From positions 310,001 to 374,000 of the forward strand of contig CM075102.1 in assembly GCA_037576195.1 (NCBI GenBank): a stretch of 64,000 bases of DNA, written 5' to 3'. Shown in pieces: positions 17,797 through 30,739 of the stretch (positions within the stretch are counted from its first letter, which is position 1; every line of letters begins with the position of its first letter). This stretch comes from Phytoseiulus persimilis. Lineage: Eukaryota; Arthropoda; Arachnida; Mesostigmata; Phytoseiidae. The notes below the pieces were generated by a model, which was not told the DNA's origin, did no database searches, and saw only the letters and a program-made list of their open reading frames with translations. The position numbers and the translations under genes were made by a program.

Positions 17797-20666
17797 TCTA
17801 CCCAATCCTTTTCAACTCTGGAGAGGTGATTCGTAGACCAATCTAACCATTACTTTTCAACTCTGGAGGGGCGATTCCGAGACCAATCTAACCAATACTT
17901 TCCAACTCTGGAGGGGTGATTCCGGGACTGATCTGATCACTACTTCTCAACTCTGTGGGGTGATTCCGAGGCCAATCTGACCATTACTTTTCAACTCTGG
18001 AGGGGTGATTCCGGGACCAATCTGACCATTACTTTTCAACTCTGGACGGGTGATTCCGAGACTAGTCTGACCATTACTTTTCAACTCTGGGGGGTGATTC
18101 CGAGACCAATCTGATAATTACTTTTCAACTCTGGAGGGGTGATTCCGGGACCAATGTAACCATTACTTCCCAACTCTGGAGGGGTTATGCCGGGACTTAT
18201 CTGACCATACTTTTTCGAATCTGGAGGGGTGATTCCGAGACCAATCTGACCAAAACTTTCCAACTCTGGAGGGGTGATTCCGGGACCAATCTGACCATAC
18301 TTCTTCGAATCTGGAGGGGCGATTCCGGGACCAATCTTACCATACTCTTCCGAGTCTGACGGGGTGATTCCGAGACCAGTCTGACCATTACTTTCCAAGT
18401 CTGGAGGGGTGATTCCGGGACTTATCTGACCATAACTTTCCAAGTCTGGAGGGGTGATTCCGGGACTGATCTGATCATTACTTCTCAACTCTGGGGGGTG
18501 ATTCCGATGCCAATCTGACCATTACTTTTCAACTCTGGAGGTGTGATTCCGAGACCAATCTAACCATTACTTTTCAACTCTGGAGGGGCGATTCCGAGAC
18601 CAATCTAACCAATACTTTCCAACTCTGGAGGGGTGATTCCGGGACTGATCTGATCATTACTTCTCAACTCTGTGGGGTGATTCCGAGGCCAATCTGACCA
18701 TTACTTTTCAACTCTGGAGGGGTGATTCCGGGACCAATCTAACCATTACTTTTCAACTCTGGACGGGTGATTCCGAGACTAGTCTGACCATTACTTTTCA
18801 ACTCTGGGGGGTGATTCCGAGACCAATCTGATAATTACTTTTCAACTCTGGAGGGGCGATTCCGAGACCAATCTAACCATCACTTTTCAACTGTGGAGGG
18901 GTGATTCCGGCACCAATGTAACCATTACTTTCCAACTCTGGAGGGGTTATTCCGGGACTTATCTGACCATACTTTTCGAATCTGGAGGGGTGATTCCGAG
19001 ACCAATCTAACCAAAACTTTCCAACTCTGGAGGGGTGATTCCGGGACCAATCTGACCATACTTTTTCGAATCTGGAGGGGTGATTCCGGGACCAATCTTA
19101 CCATACTCTTCCGAGTCTGACGGGGTGATTCCGAGACCAGTCTAACCATTACTTTCCGAGTCTGGAGGGGTGATTCCGGGACTAATCTGACCATAGTCTT
19201 CCGAGACTGGAGGGGTGATCCCGGGAACAATCTGACCATTACTTTCCAACGCTGGAGGGGTGATTCCGAGATCAATCTGACCATTACTTTCCAAGTCTTG
19301 AGGGGTCATTCCGGGACCAATCTGACCATTACTTTTCAATTCTGGGGGGTGATTCCGAGACCAATCTGACCATTTCTCTCCAACTCTGGAGGGTTGATTC
19401 CGGGACCAATCTGACCATACTTTTTCGAATCTGGAGGGGTGATTCCGGGACCAATCTGACCATACTTTTCCGAGTCTGACGGGGTGATTCCGAGACCAGT
19501 CTAACCATGACTTTCCAAGTCTGGAGGGGTGATTCCGGGACAAATCTGACCATACTTTCTCAAGTATGGAGGGGTGATCCCGGGAACAATCTGACCATTA
19601 CTTTCCAACTCTGGAGGAGTGATTCCGAGATCAATCTGACCATTACTTTCCAAGTCTTGAGGGGTGATTCCGGGACCAATCTGACAATACTTTTTCAAGT
19701 CTGGAGGGTTGATTCCGGCAACAATCTGACCATTACTTTCTCACTCTGCAGGGCTGATTCCGAGACCAATCTAACCATTACTCTCCAACTCCGGAGGGGT
19801 GATTCCGGGACCAATCTGACCACTACTTTTCAACTCTGGGGGGGCTGATTCCGAGACCAATCTAACCATTACTTTTCAACTCTGGAGGGGTGATTCCGAG
19901 ACCAATCTACCCAATCCTTTTCAACTCTGGAGAGGTGATTCGTAGACCAATCTAATCATTACTTTCCAACTCTGGAGGGGTGATCCCGAGACCGATCTGA
20001 GAATTACTTCCTAACTCTGGAGGGGTGATTCCGAGACCAATCTGACTATATTTCCCAAGTCTGGAGGGATGATTAAGAGATCGATTTGACCATCACTTTC
20101 CAAGTCTGGGGGGATGATTCCGAAACCAACCTCACCATCACTTTCCAAGTCTGTAGGAGTGATTCCGAGATCAGTCTGACCATTAAGTTCCAAGTCTGAA
20201 GGGGGGGCTGGCTCTGAGGCCGATTCGACCATACTCTTCCAAGCGGGGGGGGGGCTGATCCCGGGACCAAACTGACCATATTTTTCCAAGTCTGGAGGGG
20301 CGGTTCCGAGACCAGGGAAAGCCGTCCAACACGGCGCGCCCGACTGCACTCCGCCAAGGGCGGGTATATCATGAACATCCCGTTGTCCGAATGTCCTCGA
20401 TGGACTTACAGACGACTGATCGGATCGACATGGAGCTGGCGGCATGTTGTGGAATGGTTCACAAGGATGGACGAAGACTTTTCAGGCCCGATGAAGGTGC
20501 TCTCGGGACGAATTCGACCATACTCTCCGGAATCTAGGGAGAGGGGGGTCCGGGGTCGATCTGACCATCTGATCAAGGTCCTAATAAAGTACATGTAAGG
20601 CAATGTGTGTCTGTCAGCAGTAGACTCCCGGAGCAAGGGACGGGTGAGCCAGCGTAGCCAGTATAT

Positions 20667-21131
20667 ATGATTGTAAATGTGGAGGAAACAGCGGTCCCCG
20701 TGGACAAGAGCTACAAGTCAATCTTCAACGACGAGATTAAACTGGAACCGCATCAGCGCGCCATCGTTGAACATCTAATGTACCTCATTGTTGCTGCCCG
20801 TTCAGACATGGGTCACGTGTCAGGATACCTGTCAATGTGCATTCATTCGTGTTTTCTTCCTCAGAAATTCCGTAACTAACCGACAGATGAAAGTGAAACC
20901 AGTAGTAGAGCAAGGATTAGAAAGGAGCAAGGCGGGAAGGCACCAGAGAACGGATCATTCTTTGTGGACGGTCGTGACACGTCGAGTCAAAATGTATGGT
21001 CTCATGATCTGAATCTCGGCTTCAGCGGGCAACTAGATGTCAACATTAAGAGAATTGAAGGGACGTGTGGATCCTTCATGTCAGTTTCATCTCAGGCCAG
21101 TTCCGAGAGAACTGGCGGGGTTTTGAGGTAA
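20667..21131 (+). CDS. Hypothetical small gene, possibly two exons
   Basis: An ATG at 20667 opens a frame with a protein-like start (MIVNVEETAVPVDKSYKS). It soon meets a stop, but a plausible acceptor at 20885-20886 leads into an 80-codon open stretch, 20889-21128, ending in TAA at 21131. That stretch has a charged, serine-rich composition (NGSFFVDGRDTSSQ). The exact donor of the first exon is unresolved: the phase-1 candidate near 20809 is weak. No family recognised. It lies right beside the satellite array. It could equally be a chance pair of open frames. Confidence 0.3.
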
Positions 21132-24100
21132 CTCGTTAGCGCAATTCAGGCTCTCATTCGATGCGACAGACATCATTCTGTCTCGATTGCGGCTTTCAAA
21201 TCACGCAAGCGCTGATTCGCAAATAATTTCATGGAGTATGCTGTTGTTTCAACAAACCCTTGCACCCCTCCTCCACAATGATCACCGCTTCCTCGAGTGA
21301 ATCCCCGACTTCTCCTCTTTCAGGTCTGATCAATTTTTTCAGAGGCTCAACGCGGATCAGAGCCAGTACTCCATTGTTCGCCCAGAACAATCAGGCACTC
21401 AGGTTCTCAGGCGCATTGTTCCGGTCGGGACACACCCCGGGCTCGTGAGAACGAGCGGTCTGATAGAGTCGAAGATTCCGTGCACTTTGAACCGTTCAGA
21501 ATAGAGAGATGACATCGAAATGAAGGGAGCGAAACATGAATCATATTCGCTGCTTGAACGTGACACCGATTCCAGATCGCTGTGAACGTTGAGACGGTGC
21601 TCTGCCGATTGCACTGAGGAATCGACCAGACAGGGATTGTGGAGACTCGTGCCCCTTTCGAAGGCGGAGCCCCATCGAGACTCCCAAGCCGCAATCGTCT
21701 GTTCCGAGATCCTCGAGAATATTTGCAGATCATGTTCTCATATCTGAATCAGAGCACGTGTCTCTCTGGTTTGATTCAACGTGGGAATGTGGCCGGTAAT
21801 AATCGGAGCCTCAACGGGCTCATGCGATTAGTGCGCCTACTCGGGGTGTGAGAGACCCCTTCAACATGCCAACTACGCTTCCACGGAATGTGTGGCGGTC
21901 AGTTAGCGATCTACTCCGGAATCGAGAGCGTACAACTTTGAGAGGAGCCACTCAACGTGTCGGACCATATCGAACTCGTGGGGAAACAGGGAATTCCCTC
22001 TACGAATAGTTCAGAGAGCAATGCGCGTGATTGCCGGTATCTCTGAGACGTTGGCTCCCTAGGATGTGGAAATCGGCTGCGTTGGCCCCGCACGAAGCAT
22101 CGACTGCGACGAGGATCTGGAGACTCGAGACCAAGACTAGAAGCTTGTTTTGGGCTTTGAAAGTTATCAAAGAGTGCTACGTTGGTTTCCGGGCGCGATC
22201 ATTTGTATACATAGTCCACATTGTGTCGAACGCAGAGAAACTCTGTGTTTTGCCGGAACGGCCGCGACCGCGTTTGAGTCAGAGAGACGATGGCGACGTA
22301 AAAACAACGGGTTAAGCCAGTAGCGTAGCCCTTCCTCCTTACGAGGCTTGCCGCTGCCGCCTTGTGGCGCAGGATCCTGAGGTTCCTCTCACATGAGGCA
22401 CTTGCCACAGGAAACACGAGAGCTATTCTGAAATACAGGACGAGCCCTCGAAGGACCTCTTATATCGACAGTGGACATCCGAAACACTCGCTTGCGTTCT
22501 GTATTTGATTGGAGTTCCGCCGTGCTCGGATTCCGAGGTTCTTTCACGCCAAACACCATCACTCTCTCCCCCCGTCAAATGAGCTGTGAGCCCCGGTCTT
22601 ACCGTGGATTCCGAAAGCTTGGGTACCGAAACAGTGTGGGGCACAGAAGTTATAGAGGGTAGAACTTTGGGGAGAACAATTTCACAAATGCTGAGATCCT
22701 CTCCCGCATGGAGCGACTTGGCTCTCCATCGCACATGAGACCGCAGACATCGAACACATGATTGAGAAGTCCATCTCAAACTTCGCTGTACATGTGCTTA
22801 ACGCTAAGGAACTGCATTTTTTGATCCCACTCATCCTCGGTCTGGAACACCTCAAAGTAACGAAACTTGGATAGTTCCGGGATCTAAAATGCGGACACTC
22901 AGATTGCGCGAGTCCAGTTGAATCGCAGCCGCTAGTTTGATTTTCCAGAGTGAGGAGCAGACACGACTGCTCTGCCCGAAGAACGACGCATTCGCATTGC
23001 AAAATGAAGAGCCAGATTTTGAGTGAGAAATGGAGGAGCTCACATCCCCGGAACTACTCATGCTCTCTCTCACGATAGTCGCTGTGAACTCGAATCTGAT
23101 GCTCTTGGAAACAACAGATGAATCCACAGTAAAACAACAACTCGTCGTAATTCGAAATTCCCTGAGGCTAGCCTCACGGAATTTCAAAATAGAGAGGCTC
23201 TAGCTTGTGAAGCCTCGTGCTGGCCACGCTACTGGGCTCAGCGGTGCCTCACTCGAACATAAGACCGGTGATGCTTGCTCGTCACGAAGAAGGAAATACG
23301 TCATTTAAAGATGGGGGCGCAAAGCCCAGTGAACCTGACCCTGGATCGCGGAGCGTGGTGACTCATACAAATTCTTCTGTTGGGTTTCCCATGGCCCATG
23401 ACAAGAGAGGGACCATGGGGAGCGATAGGAGTGGTCTCGAGATCAGCGCTTGAAGGCGCTTCCCCTGCGACATGTCTCAATATTCAAACCCACGTGCCGT
23501 CAATCGACCGGAATTCCCCATTCTTTCTAGCTGTTCCGCTGGGGGTTCTGAGGACCGAACCTCTCAACTATTTCATGTGCTCCGATCCTTCGGACAACTC
23601 TCTTGAGTTTTTCGACGGAGGATGTTGTCGATAGTACGTATGTAGGATCGAGCGAACTCGAATGAGGGACAGCAATTTTTCTCGCCACGCTGGGGCAGCA
23701 CTTGGTCACGGTCTGCCCCTGCCCATGGTAATCTGCGAGCTTATCCTCTCTCAGTTGACCATTGGTGAGCAGTCCAGTGACCGCGGCTCGCCCTCTCGGC
23801 TCCAGAAGATCTAACCTATCCTCGGACTCTGAACACCTAGGGACTACTGCGAAACATCGTTGAGGTGAACGGGGGCAGTATATTCTCCCCTTTCAACAGT
23901 GTTGATGTGACGTTCTTCTTCCGATTCTGTCATTCGTTAGATGCACGTAGAGGCCCGTCAAGAAAACTCTACTTCGAAGCTTCTCTAACGTTGGCTATCT
24001 GCTCTAATAATAATCAACCCATCCAGTCAGGAGATTGCGACTAGCGCGGATTCACAGAATCTCTGTCTTCAACGCACGTTCTCCCACGCAGTCCAGTGGC

Positions 24101-24700
24101 AGGAAAATCTGTAACATGAGAACGCGTTCGAGGAACAGGAATTGGAGCTAGAAGAAAGCTTCGGCTAAACACTTGGAAGTCAACGACAGAACACTCACCG
24201 AGCTCGAGGAAGCATTAACGGAGAAGTTCGTCCCATCTCTTCCATGACCGGAACGTTGCATCTCACCTGTGGAGAACCAAAAAAGAAGATTACCGTGATC
24301 AACAGAGATCGTGTTAGATCTCAAAGACTCCGTTCCAGCGGTGTCCAGGAATCACGATGCAGAGAATATCCGAAGAACTGTTTCCCGAGAACGTTTTGTG
24401 TGCGATTGGAGATGTCCATTATTATCAGTCCTGCGGTGTTCATCCAATCGGATCGCGTGACAAGAGATTGACCTTATACTTGACGTTCGCCATGATGAGC
24501 GAGCGGCTCACTCACTCGCTCGCTTTGATTCCTTCGACGTGAGGAGAAGCGCTGTGTTTTGATTCGGAGCATTTCTTCACGGCGGATGAGCGTACGTTGC
24601 CGACCGTCGACCGCTGGCCGGCCAATCACAATGAGTCAGTCAAGCAAAGCATGGCTCGATCAGACTTCAAGCGATGCGAATACCCTTTCTCTTGGTGCGC
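21132..24700. other. No gene recognised
   Basis: Only short open frames without motifs on either strand. The last few hundred bases are presumably 5' flank of the secreted-protein gene at 24816. Confidence 0.45.
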
Positions 24701-24815
24701 GTCCCCTTCCTCCTTCGAAAAGATAAAAGCTTCGTATCCAAGCACAATCGAATCCATCGTCACACTCGTGTTTTTCAGTAGCTCGAATTGAGAACGAACA
24801 GAAACGGTAGCGAAT

Positions 24816-25967
24816 ATGAGCCCGAAGCTTATTTTGGTATTCTTTCTGTGTGTTTTGTTCTCTTGTGCGCTAGCCGAAGAGCAGAAAGACTCGGAGTCGC
24901 AATGGGACAAAATAGGATCGAAGCTCTGTGAGTAAACCATGTGCATCTGAAATTCTGGTGAATTGCCCGGCGACCGAGCTCCGGCCCGATGGGTAATGTT
25001 TTGCTCAGGGTCTTTTCAATCCATGAGATGAATCGATGTGGGAGCCGCGAAGAGACCTCAGCAAGAGAGAACTCATCACTCGGACCCATGCAATCTTTGT
25101 TCCTTCGCTGGGGAATCGTCAGGATACCTAGTCATTCTATCAGTCTGCGCATTCAGCGTCTGGCTATCGCATCATGACGCGTCCGTAGTTCCCTTGTGAC
25201 CGCTTCCTGCGTATGCCAGCAGCGTACACCACTTTGGAGCCGCTTACGAGCGCTTTCGATCGGAAAGAACACATTTCTAACGAACAACTTTCTTCCTTGT
25301 TTCTAAAACAGCCGAATTCTGGGACAAGACTAAGGACTCCGTCAGCGAAGGCGCTAAAGTGATCGGGCATCATGCTGAGAAGTTTGGCAGCGATGTAAGT
25401 TTCTGGTAGAACTTCACCCGCGATTCTCGCAGGAATTTCGCCAGCAGCATCAAAACAAATCCGCATATGGAACCAAATCGCAGAATATTCCGCACTCTCG
25501 ATAAAAGTCCGATATATCCTGAAATACCGCCGATGACTCGACCGCCATTCCGCTTCATCTCGAATCGTTGAACGAGAGTATATCTACTCGAGCTGTTATT
25601 CACGGAGATACATCGAATTATTGAGCAAGGACTCGGTCAAGTGATTCCACATCGGAGTTTTCTCACTCCAATGTAGCGTTGAGTATCTCGAGTGACCGTT
25701 ACATGAGAAGCTCCCGACCTCCTAGTTATTGAACTACTCCAACGTTGCGGGCAGACAGCTCAAAAATATCAGCTGACTCGTACCTCACTTGCTTCCACGG
25801 GAAAACTGTCATTCAAAAAACCAATGCATTCAGCCAAATCGGAGCGATCTCAGTCTAATCTCGGTATCCGCTGATCGACATTGCAGGCAAAGCAGACGGC
25901 TGAGAAATTATTCAAGAACGCGAAGACGGAAGTCGGACTCACTCCTGATACAGGGAAGAAGGAGTAA
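24816..25967 (+). CDS. Small secreted amphipathic protein, 91 aa
   Basis: Three exons join in phase: 24816-24927, 25312-25394 and 25887-25967, with clean donors (CTCT|GTGAGT, GAT|GTAAGT) and acceptors (AACAG, TTGCAG). Residues 1-20 form a signal peptide (MSPKLILVFFLCVLFSCALA). The mature chain of about 71 residues has no cysteine and is rich in lysine, glutamate and alanine, with helical stretches such as EFWDKTKDSVSEGAKV and DAKQTAEKLFKNAKTEV. It looks like a secreted LEA-like or apolipoprotein-like amphipathic helix. No family is named from this alone; a salivary, haemolymph lipid-binding or stress role are all possible. A canonical AATAAA lies 54 bases past the stop. Confidence 0.75.
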
Positions 25968-26020
25968 TTAACGACCTTCGCAAAGTGCTACAGAGTATTC
26001 TCAACAAGGAACATCTTGTG

Positions 26021-26026
26021 AATAAA
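26021..26026 (+). promoter_or_regulatory. Polyadenylation signal of the secreted-protein gene
   Basis: Canonical AATAAA, 54 bases after the TAA stop at 25967. Confidence 0.65.
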
Positions 26027-26029
26027 CAA

Positions 26030-28276
26030 CTGTGAAGTGATTATTCACGCCCACCCTTCTAAGATACGACCCCACGAGCCCGACCTGAACTGAGAGATCA
26101 TTTAGTTTCGTGAGAGAATGCATTTGGATGTAGCGCGACTCATCATATTCATGTCAACATGGCTACGGATGAGATTCAACGCTCTCCAATAGAGCAGTGT
26201 TTCGTTTCAATCCAATTATATCCAATGGAGCAGTGTTTAACTTTCTCGCTCCCGGCGATGGCTCCCGCTCTCTGATGAAGGGCAGCTTTGATCACGACGA
26301 CGCTGGGGGGACTCGCGTCTTCCCTCTATCTATGATTCTGCGAAATGAGTGAAACTCAACTCCTCGGAACTCCAGAGCGGCGAATCTCCATTCAGCAGCT
26401 CCGCTGTGTCTCCTGTCTCAGTGCCCTCAGGACCCAGTGTGCTTTGCACTTCTCGGTTCACCAGAGCCCTAAAGTGGCTACTTCAGCTCGTTGAACCTCT
26501 GGCAGTATTCGGTGCGAGGGGTGTTTGCGATGCAGAGGTTCGGATTTCTGCTGCAGTCAATGAAACAACAAATAAACTCCAAATCCGCGTTCGCGCTCTC
26601 CTTGTCCTGAGATCGTCCGGGATCCAAACTTCTGGTTCTACCCGCGGATCAACAGGGGACCTTGGAGCCAGCTCTACTTGAGCACGACAGGAAATGTCGA
26701 TCGGTTCAAGAATATCCTCCAGCATCCGAGAGACGGAGAAGGAAGTTTCTCTGCCTTGAAGCAAACAATCGTCGTATTCCATGCGAGGCGGCTCTCCCAC
26801 TGCAACAGATATTCGAAAGTTTCCTGAGACCACGAACAAATTTCCATGTTGAGTTCCTAGCTGTGCTCACGATTCTCCTCCGGTGAGAAAAGAGAATTGT
26901 TCTTAGCACTGAGCAGGAATCCGCAGATTTTTCCTGGTTCTCGTTGGAGCAACTTTTTGAAGCGATACTCTCGCCGCCAGTCGAGTGGCGACACATTATG
27001 AGTGTTCTTCTGTTGGTTCCGAGAAATACGCGAGGAAGAGCCAATCATCGATGGTTTCCTGTGTCAGCCGGATGTGATCCAAATCAAGACCACCGATTAT
27101 AGATGATAGCTACCGGAGCGACTGAATAGTGCTGCAAGCGATCGGTGACCGTCACCGCGGCCCTCTGTCGCCCCAGTTTAACGCCGCGCTTCCTGCGTAG
27201 CGTCATAGGGAAACTATCCGAACATGGGAAGCGCAAGCATCCAATTCGCCTGAGGTACGGGAAGAGAGTTGTTCCCCACAATAACCGGAGTTTCGGGCTC
27301 AACTGAGTGCGGAGATCCCTTAGGGGAACAATTCGGGATCGCCCGAGAGGATCCGAATGCATGAAGTCAGAATTCAGAATGGAACGAGTCTCAGATCATG
27401 GATCTGTGCAGTTGCTGTGACGATCCCCTCAATAGAACTAGAAAGTGATGTACATGCGTTGCGTTCAACCCAAGTAGAACTCGTAGGTCAATTTGATTCT
27501 CCGTGGATGATTGGAGAGGAGCATATTTGGAGAACCCGAAGTAGATATCGTCCATTGAATGGTTATTTGGAATATGGTTATATATTGGCCCTCTGATGGC
27601 ATCCTTGGCAGAAGTCGTCGACCGGATTCTTGCAGGGAGCGGGAGACTGTAGTCAGCTCTAGCGTTCACGAAGAGAACGATCATAGGCACGCCCGAGTCG
27701 GACCTGCTGCCAACCAAGCCTGATACGCATCGAGGTCTTCACGGTGTTTGAACTCGAATTCCTGCGGTCCCTGGAATGCGCGGCGCGCCTGGGCTTCGTG
27801 GAAGTACATCGGTAGTTCGAGGCGGTGAGGACGGTGTGTGCAAGTTGTGCGTACCCGCTCTGTCAGTATCGAATGGAACATGTTGACATGTTACTTACTT
27901 CCGCTTCAACAAGGCTACAAAGCCCGTTCTGATGGCATCCTGATGTCTGAAGATATAGCTCTAGAGTGACTTTTGACAGATTTGAGGCACTCTGTCGGAA
28001 TGGATCGCAAAAGCTCGAAAGGGGTGCAGAGTGTTTCCATGACGCTACGAACTCTCCGGAAACTACAGAGACGCAGCCTCGAGCCCCACTCGGTATTCCT
28101 GACAGGTGTCTTTGAACGCTCTCAAAGCTCATGAAGGTTCGCAGAGATCTGATGCTGGTATAATTTTTCTATTCAGATGCGCATCTTCGAAAAACCTCAT
28201 CATCAGGCGAATTCTCGATGAAATCCCGCCACCGATGCGTTCCTCCCCGAATGTTCTCAGGGATGCCGAACTCGGA
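26030..28276. other. No gene recognised
   Basis: Only short frames without motifs. A GC-rich patch at 27672-27850 reads well on the minus strand (FHEAQARRAFQGPQEFEF) and could be a stray exon or transposon fragment, but no family or exon chain supports it. Confidence 0.4.
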
Positions 28277-29275
28277 GGAAGGGTACAGAGGAATCAGGAG
28301 GTTTTCAGGCCCAACCCAGATTTCTGAATCTTAATGCAAGGTTCGATACCTCCCTCAGAGTGACTCATTTGCCCGTATTTGGATCTCTTAGATTATCCTC
28401 GATCGACTCCGATCCATGCGGGAGAAGAGACGAACCGCTGAAAATCGCCGGAATGATTGACTTTCTTTCAACGCACACAGTGCAACAGCGGAGAATGCTA
28501 GAGACTCTTGGTTCAGCGCGTTTGGAAGCTGGATGAGAACGGAACTAAATCATTGTATTCGAACTACATGAAGCCTTTCGATGATAAGAACCAACCGATG
28601 GTCAAAACATGGATTTTTTCTTGTATTTCCGGTTGGAAAATTATCTGCGCGACGGCGGAACGAGACCAGCCAAGTCTCCTTGGCATACCCTTGAACTTGT
28701 GGAACTGCTCGAGCAGAGTTACTCCGTAGAGCAGAGTTTGCCGTATTAGGGTCTCTCGAATTATCCTCGAGCTGGATGAAAACGCAACAAAATCATGCTC
28801 ATTCGAAATGCATGAAGCTTTTTATCGATGACAACCGACCGATTTTAGAGCTGAAATATGGGATTTCCGGATATTTTCGGTTCGAAACTATCTACGCGAC
28901 GGCGGAACGAGACCAGCTGAGCTTTTTCAGCATCCTCTCGAACGTGCGGAACTGCTCGAGCAGGGAGCGTTCAATTCAGACATCGACCACTGCTATAATG
29001 TTGGGTTTTTGAAACTAGCCTGTTTCCAGGGGACTGTTGTCGGGGATACTCGGGACCGCATTCGACCGTCATACTGGAAAGACTCCTCTGCGTTGATGAT
29101 TCAGGTAAGTGATCCTAAAAGAGTTGCTTGCCCTCAGAAGGGCCGTTTCTTTAGTCCTCAGAAGGTTTTTTGACCCTGGAAAATACCTTCTTCTGGCGTC
29201 CATGCCGTAGCCAACGCATCGGTTGGACACTGCACGTGACACAATCCCTTGATAATCATCATCATCCGCTGCGGC
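28277..29275 (+). repeat. Left inverted arm of the foldback element
   Basis: Pairs with 30150-30739. It contains two diverged copies of the CTACGCGACGGCGGAACGAG region, the internal duplication that makes it longer than the right arm. Confidence 0.75.
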
Positions 29276-29567
29276 ACTCGCAATATTGGCGCTGGATTCC
29301 TGCGGAACCGATTGAGTCTGCTGCATGGTTGATTTAGCACCGGTATTCGCTACCATTCCTGCGACGAGACCGAACCCTCAGTTTGAGGATGTTGCTTCTA
29401 TCGCGATGATACCACGGATTCTCTGAGATGGTCTCATGGGCGTCGAGCATGTACGCAAGATACGACACAGACTGGCCGAGCTGGTACGTCCCAGTGAAGA
29501 ATATCTTGAGCCAGTCTTGGAGAGTCGAAGATGGAGGCGGAGTCTATCGGGGTCCATGGTCTCCGGA

Positions 29568-30076
29568 TTATGTTCCAGCTCGGACCTCTTCGCCCAACGT
29601 ATTCAGCGTGTCCTTCATTTCTAACATGCGTGCGACCACCTCGGTGAACATGGTTCCATCCGACCTGAGACGCTTGCCATAAACGTTGTTCAGGTGACTC
29701 ACGACTCTGAATGAGGTTTTGACCTCGGGAAGCATGTCGTTGTCGTTGCGGTGATTGAAGAATCGAGATTTCCGTTTGGGGATACCATTGAAAGCCTCAA
29801 CAACCAACCTGGTCTTCGTTACGAATCGAGCCTCGTTTGCCTGAGCCGCTGTGAACTGGTTACAAAGGCTTCTGCGGAAAGGCATGCAGACGACATAACC
29901 CATGCGCTCCAAGTTTACCTTCGCGTCTCGGAAACCCCGATCCAGGAAGCAATGATAACCTCTCTCGAGAAAGTCCCCGAGACCCTGTGCTAGAGCAATC
30001 TTCATTGTGTCCGCATCGTTAAGGGTTGCGACAGACGGGAGTAACGTGTCTATCCCACGCGCGATATCCGTTGAGA
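29568..30076 (-). pseudogene. DDE transposase fragment (DDE_Tnp_4 / Harbinger-like)
   Basis: An open frame of about 165 codons on the minus strand contains CFLDRGFRDAK, then EARFVTKTRLVVEAFNG and KSRFF. Spaced this way they resemble the second acidic residue region and the following block of DDE_Tnp_4 superfamily endonucleases. The catalytic core upstream and the N-terminal part are missing, so this is a remnant. It sits between the inverted arms at 28277-29275 and 30150-30739, so the family should be responsible for that element. Assignment to Harbinger rather than another DDE_Tnp_4 group is tentative. Confidence 0.6.
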
Positions 30077-30149
30077 GTCCTCAGACCAGCCCATCATCTG
30101 TATTCACTCTTCAAAGATCGGTCGATTGTTCCAGTCATCGAAAAAGTCA

Positions 30150-30739
30150 CTGATGATGAAGACTAACGAGGTATTGCGTCAGGTGCAGTGTCCAGCCGGC
30201 TCCGCCATGAAGGCGAGAAGGGGGCCCTTTTTAGGGCCAAAAAAATCTCCGAGGGCCAGCAACTCTTATGGGACCACTTACCTGAATCATCAACTCAGAG
30301 GAGGCTTCCCAGCGTGACGGTCAAATGCGGTCCCGAGTATCCCCGACAATAGTCCTTCAAAAACAGGCTAGTTTCAAAAACCCAACACTATAACAGCGGA
30401 CGATGTCTGAACTGAACGCTCCCTGCTCGAGAAGTTCCGCACGTTTGAGAGGATGCTAAAAAAGCTTGGCTGGTCTCGTTCCGCCGTCGCGTAGATAGTT
30501 TTGAACCGAAAATATCTGGAGATTCCATGTTTCAGCAATAAAATCAGTCGGTTGTCTTCGATGAAAAGCTTCATGCATTTCGATTTACTATGATTATGAT
30601 GCGTTGTTATCCAGCTCGAGGGTAATCTGAGGGATCCCAATACGGCGAAACGAGTAACTCTGTGGCACCAAGGTTCAGGAATCTACGTTGGGAAGCTGGA
30701 AAAACCTGGAAAACCTCCTCATTCCGGTGTACCCTTCCC
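30150..30739 (-). repeat. Right inverted arm of the foldback element
   Basis: Reverse complement of the left arm, with a single copy of the segment that is doubled there. Confidence 0.75.

Larger units (their letters stand above)
12540..20575 (+). repeat. 45-bp tandem satellite array, about 170 units
   Basis: The unit reads roughly ACCAATCTGACCATTACTTT followed by TCAACTCTGGAGGGGTGATTCCGGG split over 45 bp, repeated head to tail almost without break. Units differ by 0-8 bases and occasionally by 1-2 bp in length (43-44 bp forms with a run of G). The array decays at both ends: the first units near 12560-12610 and the last near 20200-20310 are diverged, and two very worn units persist at about 20505-20575. 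Because 45 is divisible by 3 and the consensus has no stop in four of six frames, many long but spurious open frames appear, with 15-residue periodicity. I see no gene, promoter or transposon end within it. Confidence 0.97.
28277..30739. mobile_element. Foldback-type DNA transposon with long inverted arms
   Basis: Two inverted arms flank a central region. The right arm (about 30150-30739, 590 bp) is the reverse complement of the left arm (28277-about 29275) at roughly 80-85% identity, both ending outward in GGAAGGGTAC. The left arm is longer because a segment of about 365 bp is present twice (about 28370-28735 and 28740-29000). The middle carries a DDE transposase fragment on the minus strand. 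The flanks give no clear target-site duplication, so the ends are approximate. The divergence between the arms and the incomplete transposase suggest an inactive copy. Confidence 0.75.

Noticed and set aside
12540-20575. Dozens of long open frames of 60-160 codons, mostly on the minus strand
   Set aside because: All are translations of the 45-bp satellite, which is open in four frames because its length is divisible by three. No start, splice or gene context supports a protein.
12540-20575. Regularly spaced repeats resembling a CRISPR array
   Set aside because: Units abut without unique spacers and the context is a spliced eukaryotic genome; it is a satellite.
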